From Rhodocyclaceae bacterium (GTDB lineage Bacteria; Pseudomonadota; Gammaproteobacteria; Burkholderiales; Rhodocyclaceae), in the NCBI GenBank assembly GCA_020445805.1, contig JAGRFX010000004.1:1-56861 (forward strand): a stretch of 56,861 bases of DNA, given 5' to 3'. The position numbers and the translations under genes are program-made. Under the pieces are notes generated by a model. It was not told the origin of the DNA and did no database searches. It worked only from the letters and a program-made list of their open reading frames with translations. This document shows, piece after piece, positions 18,009 to 25,787 of this stretch. The stretch's first letter is position 1. The number at the start of each line of letters is the position of its first letter.

Positions 18009-18220
18009 TGAAAGCCCCCGGGCACACCCTGATTGTCTCCCTGAGCAAGCTGCTGGCGATGGCCCTGGCCTACCGGCTGGTGTTCTCGAACGCCCTTGGT
18101 TTCAACCCCGGGATTCGCAATGTCATTCGATACCTCGCGCGGCGCCTGCAGCGAAACCTCACCGACAGGGACCGCTTGCGCTGGTACCGTCAGCGCGTCC
18201 GCTCGACGTTTCGGCTGTGA
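18008..18220 (+). CDS. Small hypothetical protein, translationally coupled
   Basis: A 70-residue ORF (MKAPGHTLIVSLSKLLAMALAYRLVFSNALG). Its ATG overlaps the previous stop as TGATG and a GGAGG ribosome site precedes it, both good signs that it is translated. The N-terminal third is hydrophobic, possibly one membrane segment or a membrane-lying helix, and the rest is very basic (RYLARRLQRN, RWYRQRVRS). I do not recognise a family. It could be a membrane-bound partner of the GT2/HAD protein. Confidence 0.6.
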   Translation: MKAPGHTLIVSLSKLLAMALAYRLVFSNALGFNPGIRNVIRYLARRLQRNLTDRDRLRWYRQRVRSTFRL

Positions 18221-18343
18221 CGAGATGGGCCCTGTCCGAACGGCTCGCCATAGCCTCGCCGCGCAAGTCGGGAAACGCTTGATGCCCTGGCGCCCGGTTC
18301 GATGGGCGTGCGCCCCCCGGCCCCGCGGGATATACCCAGGCCA

Positions 18344-20767
18344 ATGACGGCTCAGCCCGACCCGAACGAAATGGCACCCGCGACCGTCGATGTCGTGATT
18401 CCCGTTTTCCGCGGCTTGAGGGAAACGCGTGACTGCATCGAAAGCGTGTTGCGCGCCATCAACAGCACCGAGGCCCGAATTGTGGTCGTCGATGACTGCA
18501 CGCCGGAGCCGGCCCTTCGGGCATACCTGGAGGTACTCCATCGCGACGGCGCGATCACCCTGCTCACCCATGAACAGAATCGTGGCTTCGTCGCCTCCGT
18601 CAATCTCGGCATGGTTCAGGGCCCCGATCGCGACGTGGTGCTCCTCAACAGCGACACGATCGTCTCCGGCAACTGGATCGACCGCCTCCGGCGCTGCGTC
18701 TATTCGGCTTCGGACGTGGCAAGCGCGACTCCGTTCTCGAACAACGGCAGCATCTGCAGCTTTCCCGAGATCTGCAGAGACAATCCGGCTCCGACAGGCC
18801 TGACTTATGACGCCCTGGACGACGTGTTCAAGGCCCACAACGACGCCTCCTGCGTGGAGATCCCCTCGACAGTCGGTTTCTGCATGTATATCCGCCGCAG
18901 TTGCCTCGATGCGATCGGGCTATTCGACGAAGCTCGCTTCGGCAGGGGCTACGGGGAGGAGAATGACTTCTGCTGTCGGGCGACGCTCGCCGGCTGGCGT
19001 CACCATTTGTGCGCCGACACGTTTGTGTTTCACCGCGGGGGCGTCAGCTTTCTCGACGAGGCCAGCCCGCGGACCGCGGCCGCGCTGGCCCTGCTGCGCG
19101 AGAAGTATCCAAATTACGAAACCCGCGTCCACGAGTTCCTGGTTCGCGACCCGATCGCGCCTTTTCGACGAAGAATCGCCCTTGAGCTCGAGCGCGCGAG
19201 AAGAGAAACGCGCCTGGCGCCCCGAGCACGGGGCAGGCAGGGCGCCAACGCTGTACCTGCCCAGTTGCACGTCGTCCACGACCTCGGAGGGGGTATTGAA
19301 CGTTGGCTCAGGGACTATTGCTCGGCCGACCTGCCGCACAGGATTCTTGTCCTGCGGCCCGTCACCTACAGCGAGGACTTTGGCAGCGGCTTGCTTCTGT
19401 TCGACGCATCGAATTTCGCCAAGCCCATCCACTGCTGGATCTTCGACTCGCCGATCCATGCCACGGCCACCGAGCATCCCGAGTACCGCGACATCCTCAA
19501 GGCCATCATTGCCGACTACCAGGTCACCTCGGTCGTGGTCTCCTCCCTGATCGGTCACGCGCTGGACGCGCTCCGCTCCAATCTGCCAACGGCATTCATC
19601 TGTCACGACTACTATCCCGTTTGCCCAGACATCAATAGTCACTTCGACTCGCCCTGCGGCTCATGCCGCGATGAACGACTCGTGCGCTGCGCCACGAAAA
19701 ATCATGACTTCAACATTTTTGCGCGGTATCCCGCCGCAGACCGATTGAAGGTACGGGAAGCGTTCGCCGCCGCGCTCCAGCACTATCCGGTCAGCCTGGT
19801 CACGCCGACGCGCGCGGTCGCCCGGCAATTGCGTGACCTCCACGAGCCCATGCGCTCGGCCCATTTCGTCGAAATTCCGCATGGCCAGAATTCGGTCGGT
19901 GGCCCAGCGCCGGAAGCACCGCACGAGGGCCGTCGGATGCGTATCGTGGTCCTTGGCATGCTGTCGGTGAGCAAGGGCCATCGCCTCCTGGAGGCCGCAC
20001 TCGGCGACTTGCTCCAGTTCGCGGACCTGTATCTGCTGGGGAGTGGCGAGGTCGGCGAATTGTTCATGGGGCGCAAGGGCGTCCAGGTCATTCCGCAATA
20101 CACCACGGGTCGCCTGCGGGCGCTCCTGAGCGACATCAATCCGGATGTGGGGCTCCTCCTGAGCATCTGGCCTGAGACATACAGCTATACCCTGACGGAA
20201 CTCTGGGCCTGTCGCATTCCCCCGGTCGCAACACGGCTCGGCAGCTTCGAGGAGCGCATCTGGGATGGCCGCACCGGCTACCTGTTCGACCCGGATCCGA
20301 GCCAGTTGGTCGAACTGCTCCGCCGCCTCGATTCCAATCGCCAACAGATCCGCTTCGTCAGGAATCAATTGTCGGGACTGCCGGCCCGCACGGCCCAGGA
20401 TATGGCGGATGACTACCACAGGCTCCTGAATATCGCAGCTTGCGACACCCTCCCGGCCCCGGCGACCCCTCAGCCCCCCCTGACCCGGGGCATCTGCAGT
20501 GCCGACAAAACATCCCAGGTCCTGGCGCGGATCGGGCTCTGGAAAGAGCGCCAGTCGCTGCATATTCGCCTGGCGATGCGCCAGCAGGTCATCCAGGCGC
20601 GCGCCGAGCCGGGGCCGAACACAGACCCGGAAGTGGAGCGCCTGCAATTGCAGATGAGCGCCCTGCTGAACTCACGAAGCTGGCGAGTGACTGCGCCGCT
20701 CCGGTGGCTCTACCGCATGCTCGGCGTCGTTCGCAGCGCCGTCGCCCGCCGCATCGGTGGGCGCTGA
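18344..20767 (+). CDS. GT2-GT4 double glycosyltransferase, paralogue of the giant enzyme
   Basis: An 807-residue protein from the ATG at 18344 (an in-frame ATG at 18302 would add 14 proline-rich residues). Residues about 10-270 are GT2 (VDVVIPVFRG, LLNSDTIV, FCMYIRR), and about 305-700 are GT4-like (HDLGGGIERW, IWPETYSYTLTELWA). A coiled coil and the tail SRSWRVTAPLRWLYR end it. It follows the N-terminal half of the 10141 product nearly motif for motif, including the Cys-rich stretch around CPDINSHF, so the two arose by duplication. It lacks the extra two GT2 domains. The last 96 bases overlap the convergent GtrA-like gene. Confidence 0.86.
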   Translation: MTAQPDPNEMAPATVDVVIPVFRGLRETRDCIESVLRAINSTEARIVVVDDCTPEPALRAYLEVLHRDGAITLLTHEQNRGFVASVNLGMVQGPDRDVVLLNSDTIVSGNWIDRLRRCVYSASDVASATPFSNNGSICSFPEICRDNPAPTGLTYDALDDVFKAHNDASCVEIPSTVGFCMYIRRSCLDAIGLFDEARFGRGYGEENDFCCRATLAGWRHHLCADTFVFHRGGVSFLDEASPRTAAALALLREKYPNYETRVHEFLVRDPIAPFRRRIALELERARRETRLAPRARGRQGANAVPAQLHVVHDLGGGIERWLRDYCSADLPHRILVLRPVTYSEDFGSGLLLFDASNFAKPIHCWIFDSPIHATATEHPEYRDILKAIIADYQVTSVVVSSLIGHALDALRSNLPTAFICHDYYPVCPDINSHFDSPCGSCRDERLVRCATKNHDFNIFARYPAADRLKVREAFAAALQHYPVSLVTPTRAVARQLRDLHEPMRSAHFVEIPHGQNSVGGPAPEAPHEGRRMRIVVLGMLSVSKGHRLLEAALGDLLQFADLYLLGSGEVGELFMGRKGVQVIPQYTTGRLRALLSDINPDVGLLLSIWPETYSYTLTELWACRIPPVATRLGSFEERIWDGRTGYLFDPDPSQLVELLRRLDSNRQQIRFVRNQLSGLPARTAQDMADDYHRLLNIAACDTLPAPATPQPPLTRGICSADKTSQVLARIGLWKERQSLHIRLAMRQQVIQARAEPGPNTDPEVERLQLQMSALLNSRSWRVTAPLRWLYRMLGVVRSAVARRIGGR

Positions 20768-21184
20768 CCCGGATCCGGCCAATGCATCGGGATCCGCCTT
20801 CCGATCGAAGTTGAGATGCAGGACAAACCTCAGTAGCAAGAAGCCGATCGGCGCAAGCGCCAGGTTGGTCCATAGGCCTGCCCACCCCGCGCTCAGCCCG
20901 AGCGACATGCAAAAGGTGAGAATGAGTTCGCCGATCGCGAAGCGCAGCAGGTAGGTCAGCGGAAAGCTGATCCAGTGATGTTTCCTCGGGGTGGCGCGAA
21001 AAACGTATCGGCCATGGATCACATAGCCGGCGACCACGCCGCAGGCGAATGAGACGGCCCACGCAATCTGTGGCTGCATCCCGAGACGGAGCCCGAGCAG
21101 GAAAATCAGATGGGCGGCGATAGTGATCACTCCGCCGGCCATCAGGTAGCGGAAGATCTCCGACCAGATTCGTGGCGCTTTCAA
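20672..21184 (-). CDS. GtrA-family membrane protein
   Basis: A 170-residue protein if started at TTG 21182-21184, which has a GGAG ribosome site and gives KAPRIWSEIFRYLMAGG; an in-frame upstream start at 21316 is possible but adds an unlike arginine-rich leader. Four membrane helices cover about residues 10-135. GtrA-like proteins are thought to flip polyprenyl-phosphate-linked sugars or help transfer them to the periplasm. A GtrB-like GT2 and a GT-C enzyme lie just upstream on the same strand, matching the three-part Gtr arrangement. The C-terminal 30 residues, rich in Ala, Gly, Ser and Glu, overlap the end of the convergent glycosyltransferase gene. Confidence 0.78.
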   Translation of the reverse strand: MKAPRIWSEIFRYLMAGGVITIAAHLIFLLGLRLGMQPQIAWAVSFACGVVAGYVIHGRYVFRATPRKHHWISFPLTYLLRFAIGELILTFCMSLGLSAGWAGLWTNLALAPIGFLLLRFVLHLNFDRKADPDALAGSGSAPTDAAGDGAANDAEHAVEPPERRSHSPAS

Positions 21185-21328
21185 ACTTCTCCTTCCCAAT
21201 CTGTCTCGCGGGTCGCGACCGTCCACCGGTCTTGCGCCGCGCCACCGGGTCCGCGCCCAAATATCGACCCGAGGAAGGCAAGCAGCCCGGACTGCACGTC
21301 CCCGTGACATGCACACGCCCTGATGAGG

Positions 21329-22048
21329 TCACACACCAGAGAACCTCTTGACGGCACCCTTCACCGAAACGCGCAACACGCCGAGCCCGTAGACGACGGA
21401 CCGGCGCAGGCCGATCGAGCTGGCGTCGTTTGCATAGCGCGTCGGGCACGAAATCTCGCCCAGCCTGAAGCCCCCGAGGAGAATCTGGGACAGCATCTCG
21501 TTGTCGAAAATGAAATCGTTCGAATTTTCTCCCAGGGGCAAGGCCCGCAGCAGCGGCGCGCTGAATGCCCGATAGCCGCTGTGATACTCGGACAGCTTTG
21601 CGCCCAGCAAGGCATTCTGGACCAGTGTCAGCGCTCTGTTCGCCACGTACTTCCACAGAGGCATGCCACCTGCGAGTGCCCCGCCACCGAGGATTCTCGA
21701 CGCCAGCACCGCATCGTAGACGCCGGAGGTGATCATGCCGGCCATCGCGGAAACCAGCTTCGGCTCATATTGATAGTCGGGATGGACCATCACGACCACG
21801 TCCGCGCCCAGGTCGAGCGCCGCCTGGTAGCACGTCTTCTGATTGGCGCCGTAGCCTTGATTGACCTCGTGAACGATCGTCCGCACACCCAGGCGCCGCG
21901 CGACAGCAACCGTTTCGTCGGTGCTCGCATCGTCCACCAGCACCACATCGTCCACCACATCCATGGGCAGCGCGCCGACGGTGCGCTCGAGCGTTCTGGC
22001 GGCATGATAGGCGGGTAGAACCACAACGATTTTCTGCTGATTCAACAT
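21329..22048 (-). CDS. GT2 family, polyprenyl-phosphate sugar transferase (GtrB/DPM1-like)
   Basis: A 239-residue protein with the GT2 fold: [17 protein letters not shown] at the N-terminus, [11 protein letters not shown], then [12 protein letters not shown], where Asp replaces the usual DxD-type signature. Sequence and length fit dolichol/undecaprenyl-phosphate sugar synthases, which load one sugar from a nucleotide donor onto polyprenyl phosphate. Typical GtrB has two C-terminal membrane helices; this protein ends without them ([11 protein letters not shown]), so it is DPM1-like and probably peripheral. Context with GtrA and a GT-C enzyme supports a periplasmic glycan-decorating set. Confidence 0.83.
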   Translation of the reverse strand: MLNQQKIVVVLPAYHAARTLERTVGALPMDVVDDVVLVDDASTDETVAVARRLGVRTIVHEVNQGYGANQKTCYQAALDLGADVVVMVHPDYQYEPKLVSAMAGMITSGVYDAVLASRILGGGALAGGMPLWKYVANRALTLVQNALLGAKLSEYHSGYRAFSAPLLRALPLGENSNDFIFDNEMLSQILLGGFRLGEISCPTRYANDASSIGLRRSVVYGLGVLRVSVKGAVKRFSGV

Positions 22049-22109
22049 ATGGAAAGCGTTCTTCGGTCACTTGATATTGGCCGCATCGCCCGTCGCGCGG
22101 CACGATTGC

Positions 22110-23753
22110 TCATCGAGCGCTCGCCGTGGAAGGCCGGAGGTCGAAAACCGCCAGAGCATCGTCTTCCAGAAAGGGCATGCCATGATCCTGCTTGAACTTC
22201 TCGATGCATCGCCCGACCGGCACCGAGCCATGCTTTTCGAACACCAGAAAATCCACCTTCCGTGTGTCCGGCAAGCCCATGTCGCCCAGTTCGACGGCGT
22301 TGTGTAGCGCAAAGCCCGCGCTCGGCGGCGCCTCGGCAATATAGGGCGGCGGCTTACAATAACCGGTCAGTTGCGCCTGAACAACGTACTGGTGGTGTCG
22401 TGTCTGCCAGCGGACATCGGGTACCGTGAAACTCTCGAGGCCGTGGCCGGCCACCGCGATCGTCCGGGTCCCGGCCTCGGCCGACGCCAGGCTTGCCCAG
22501 AAGGAGTGAATCGGCATGGCCTTCATGCCCACCCGGACGGGATTCTGTGCCTCGCGGTAGTCGAACTGGTACCAGTAGTGAAGCGTGAAGTTGTTGGGCC
22601 GACGGAGCATATCGGCATGGGGCGATCCCACCAGGAACGTCCAGGGAAGCAGTATCGACACCAGGATGCGAATAGGTCGTGCCGGTATGGCCTCCGACAG
22701 CCGGACGATCCCGAGGGCCATCGCGAGGAGGAAGGCCGGCAGCAGCGGCAACAGATACCGCCCCATCGTCAGTCCATTCTGGATCCATGCGGGCTTCGAG
22801 AGGTAGATCCCAGCCAGGGTCGCCCCTGTCCCGGCGAGCAGCAGGAGCAGCAGGTCCCTGCGCGTCCGCCAGAGCCTGAGGCTGCCGACCAGGGCCAGCA
22901 CGCTCGCGAAGCCCACGAGCACGTCCAGGCCGCTGCCCACCCAGAGATGCATCATCTCGACCAGCGTCTCCAGATCCGGCAGATCGCTCCCCAGCCGCGA
23001 TGCGAGGGCCGACCGACTGAGCAGCATCGGTCGAATGCAGAGGATGCCCACGGCGCCCACGACCGCCGACGCGACAAGCGAGACGGGCACCATGCCCTGC
23101 CATTGCCTGTCCCGCCAGGCGGTTCTCAGGGCATCGAACGCGACCCAAGCCAGCGGCGCCAGCGCGAACGGCGCTGCGGCCATGTGAAGCCAGCAGGCGA
23201 ACGTCGCCGCCACGCCGTAGCATGCGCCCCACGCGTTCGAGCGGGTTCGCACCCACTGGGCTGCCGAGAACAGGGACAGCCACACCAGCAGGCAGGTGAT
23301 CGCATACGGTCGGGCCGTGCGACTGTAGTTGACCAGAAACGGGGAGATCGCCAGCAGGACCGCGAAGCTGTAGCCGGTCCACCAGCCAAAGCGTCTCCGG
23401 GCCCAGACCGTCCCGGCGACCAGCATCACGAGACCGGCCGCCACCATGGGCAGACGCATCGTGCGCTCGTCGAGCCCGCCGCCTGCCGCCAGAAATTTGT
23501 AGAGCAGGGCCTGGGGAATGGAGTAGTCCGCGGCACCGACGGTGCTGGCGAGCTCGGCATAGGTCTGTCCTGCCACGACGCGGTGCACCGCGTGCCATTC
23601 GTCATCGGTCAGCCACTGGTCGCCGAGCTGCTGGACGCGCAGGAAGAGGCCGACCAGCAGAATTGCCAACAGCGGGACCCAGCGCCAGGCAGTGCGCCCG
23701 CGCGCCTCACAACCGGCGGACATCCGGCCAACAGCGAAAGCCCTGGTGTTCAT
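22110..23753 (-). CDS. GT-C membrane glycosyltransferase (PMT/ArnT-like)
   Basis: A 547-residue protein from ATG 23753 (MNTRAFAVGRM); an earlier in-frame ATG at 23786 would overlap the upstream gene by 20 bases. A first membrane helix (WVPLLAILLVGLFLRV) is followed by the periplasmic loop LTDDEWHAVH, the acidic motif that marks the active site in GT-C enzymes. About ten more helices follow, then a periplasmic C-terminal domain of roughly 150 residues. Such enzymes use a polyprenyl-phosphate sugar as donor. With the GtrB-like and GtrA-like genes downstream it is the likely acceptor-specific transferase of the set. Donor and acceptor are unknown. Confidence 0.8.
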   Translation of the reverse strand: MNTRAFAVGRMSAGCEARGRTAWRWVPLLAILLVGLFLRVQQLGDQWLTDDEWHAVHRVVAGQTYAELASTVGAADYSIPQALLYKFLAAGGGLDERTMRLPMVAAGLVMLVAGTVWARRRFGWWTGYSFAVLLAISPFLVNYSRTARPYAITCLLVWLSLFSAAQWVRTRSNAWGACYGVAATFACWLHMAAAPFALAPLAWVAFDALRTAWRDRQWQGMVPVSLVASAVVGAVGILCIRPMLLSRSALASRLGSDLPDLETLVEMMHLWVGSGLDVLVGFASVLALVGSLRLWRTRRDLLLLLLAGTGATLAGIYLSKPAWIQNGLTMGRYLLPLLPAFLLAMALGIVRLSEAIPARPIRILVSILLPWTFLVGSPHADMLRRPNNFTLHYWYQFDYREAQNPVRVGMKAMPIHSFWASLASAEAGTRTIAVAGHGLESFTVPDVRWQTRHHQYVVQAQLTGYCKPPPYIAEAPPSAGFALHNAVELGDMGLPDTRKVDFLVFEKHGSVPVGRCIEKFKQDHGMPFLEDDALAVFDLRPSTASAR

Positions 23754-23766
23754 TCGCCCGACGCGC

Positions 23767-24666
23767 TCATCTGCGCCAAACGCCATCCCAAAGGCCCCGC
23801 GCGAGCATCTTCAGGTTCTCGCCCCGTGGCGCCACCAACAGGGGGAAGTAGACGAGCTTGAACAACAGGCGGGGAAAATCGGCGAGCTTCCACGCCCAGG
23901 GAATGTAGGGTCGCCAGTACAGCCAGATCCGATTCCGGGTGATGTAGTACTGCCGCAAGGGTCCATGCACGAGGATGTTTCGCTGCAGGAACGGTACCCG
24001 CCGCACCCGGTCGCCCAGCCGGTGTTGCAGGATGGCGGCTTCCACCCCGACCAGACGGTAGCCCGCATGGCGTGCGCGAAAGCACCACTCCAGATCCACG
24101 TTGTCGATGAACAGTCGCTCATCCATGAGACCGATCTCTCGCAGCACCGCAGCCTCGATCAGGCAGCCGGATGTGATCAGCATGTCCGACTCGAGACAGG
24201 AAGAGCCCCCCGGCGCCGGCTGTTGTTTCAGCACCCGCCCGGCGCAAAAACGGATGAACGGCAGGGGACCGCGCAGGCGCTCGTCGACGATCACGGGACC
24301 GACTGCGGCAATCGGCGGCGCTTCATGGCCCAGGGCGTCGGCCGCCTCGACCAGCCGATCCAGCATGTCGGCGCCCGGCCGGCTGTCCTGGTCGAACAGC
24401 AGCACGCGCCCGAAGCCACCGTCGAGCGCGATCCGGATGCCCTGGTTGAGGGCCGTCGCGAGCCCCAGGTTGGCGCCGTTGTCCACCAGCTGGACGGCGC
24501 TGTAGCGGCGCAGGAGCGCGTCCCGTTCCGCATTCGCGCCCCCCGGGTTATTGTCGACCAGCACCAGCTTCCCGACCCGGCCCACCAAGAGATCCAAGAG
24601 CGTGCCCAGTTCCTGATAGGGATACTTGTAGGTCACAACGACCGCGCAGGTGGCTTCAAACGTCAT
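23767..24666 (-). CDS. GT2 rhamnosyltransferase-like protein
   Basis: A 299-residue GT2 enzyme. The fold begins with CAVVVTYKYPYQEL, then LVLVDNNPGG, ANLGLATALNQGI and the metal site LLFDQDSRP; this pattern is typical of rhamnosyltransferases of O-antigen clusters (RfbF/WbbL class). It is cytoplasmic with a weakly hydrophobic C-terminus. It is the first gene of the minus-strand set ending at GtrA and is divergent from the sulfotransferase gene. The sugar it transfers cannot be read from the sequence; no rhamnose synthesis genes are present here. Confidence 0.83.
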   Translation of the reverse strand: MTFEATCAVVVTYKYPYQELGTLLDLLVGRVGKLVLVDNNPGGANAERDALLRRYSAVQLVDNGANLGLATALNQGIRIALDGGFGRVLLFDQDSRPGADMLDRLVEAADALGHEAPPIAAVGPVIVDERLRGPLPFIRFCAGRVLKQQPAPGGSSCLESDMLITSGCLIEAAVLREIGLMDERLFIDNVDLEWCFRARHAGYRLVGVEAAILQHRLGDRVRRVPFLQRNILVHGPLRQYYITRNRIWLYWRPYIPWAWKLADFPRLLFKLVYFPLLVAPRGENLKMLARGLWDGVWRR

Positions 24667-24709
24667 TCAGGGCAGCTTCGGAATCGGAGGGCCCCAGGTG
24701 GCCCGTGGG

Positions 24710-24737
24710 ACGCTAAAGTTGCGCACTGTACGCTAAA
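24710..24737. repeat. Direct repeat ACGCTAAA, two copies 20 bases apart
   Basis: ACGCTAAA occurs at 24710-24717 and 24730-24737 in the 194-base gap between the divergent GT2 and sulfotransferase genes. The gap is otherwise featureless to me. Two helical turns between copies would fit a regulator site, but this could be chance. Confidence 0.3.
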
Positions 24738-24860
24738 ATGGCGGCCTTAGATCTTGCAGGATCCGAGGTGCCGGGATTGTTGCCGGCATCGACGGAGCCG
24801 CCCGCGGCCCGAGCGCTGACTTCGCGGCCATCCCAGCTTCAGAGACAGGATTTCCAGGGA

Positions 24861-25760
24861 ATGATCGACAAGAAGGATGTTTTCATCCTCGGTACGGCCT
24901 ATTGCGGTTCGACCCTTCTCGGCAATGCCTTGAACGGGCACTCTCGAATCGCCTACGCGGGTGAAGTCTCGCGCTTGCCGGGTTTTGACGTGGGTGCGCC
25001 GGAACGGCTCTGCCCCGTCTGCGCCTCGCAGGGCAAGCCCTGCGACGTCTGGTCGGACGAATTCTGCGCGCGCATGGTCGCGCGCGGCCCCGGCCGCATC
25101 TTCGAGACCTACCGGGAAGCCGCCGCCGATGCCCCCATCGTTGTCGACGGGTCGAAATCGGTCAATTGGTTCCGGAAGGTCATGGCCGACAGCGCGAAAC
25201 CGGACAACCCCTTCGTGATCGTGGCCGTGCGCAATCCCTTCTCCTTCGTCGATAGCTGCCGCCGCCGCGACGGTTACGAGGCCTGGCTCGCGGCCAACAT
25301 CTGGCGCGACACCGTGTTCGACGTGCTGCGCACGGTCGCCCACCATGGACTGCCTCATATCGTCGTCCGCTACGAAGACCTGTCGCGCGCGCCCGAATCG
25401 ACGCTGAAACAGATCTGCGCCTTCCTCAGCGTGTCCTTCGAGGCCGGCATGCTCGAGTTCTGGACGAAACCGCTGCACGGCCTGGGCGGCAACGCCGGCG
25501 CCTACGTGTGGTTCGACTCCTTCCGTCGGCATGGTCAGTTCAGCACCAAGGAAGACGAGCAGGTGGCGGCCGAATACGCCAGCAAGGCATTCGGCGGCTG
25601 GACCGATGAAAAATGGTGCTCCCAGCTGGACGCCGCCCAGCGCAATACCGTGGTCCAGACGCCCATGTTGCCCGGCATGTGTTCCCTGGTCGGCTATAGC
25701 CTCGAGGACCTGATCAGTCGCGCCAGCCGGGACGTGCCCGATTCGGCCAAGGCGGCCTAG
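24861..25760 (+). CDS. Sulfotransferase-family protein
   Basis: A 299-residue protein from the ATG at 24861 (MIDKKDVFILG), preceded by a CAGGGA site; the in-frame ATG at 24738 adds a non-conserved leader. The PAPS-binding loop is GTAYCGSTLLGN at residues 11-22, and the second PAPS contact (Arg and Ser) lies in VAVRNPFSFVDSCRRRDG. Two cysteine pairs near residues 50-60 (LCPVCASQGKPC) are unusual for the family and could bind a metal. Such enzymes transfer sulfate to sugar hydroxyls; here the exported glycan is the obvious candidate. It is followed 27 bases later by the methyltransferase gene, probably in one operon. Confidence 0.8.
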   Translation: MIDKKDVFILGTAYCGSTLLGNALNGHSRIAYAGEVSRLPGFDVGAPERLCPVCASQGKPCDVWSDEFCARMVARGPGRIFETYREAAADAPIVVDGSKSVNWFRKVMADSAKPDNPFVIVAVRNPFSFVDSCRRRDGYEAWLAANIWRDTVFDVLRTVAHHGLPHIVVRYEDLSRAPESTLKQICAFLSVSFEAGMLEFWTKPLHGLGGNAGAYVWFDSFRRHGQFSTKEDEQVAAEYASKAFGGWTDEKWCSQLDAAQRNTVVQTPMLPGMCSLVGYSLEDLISRASRDVPDSAKAA

Positions 25761-25787
25761 CGAGCAGCGAAACAGGCTTCGTGAGCC

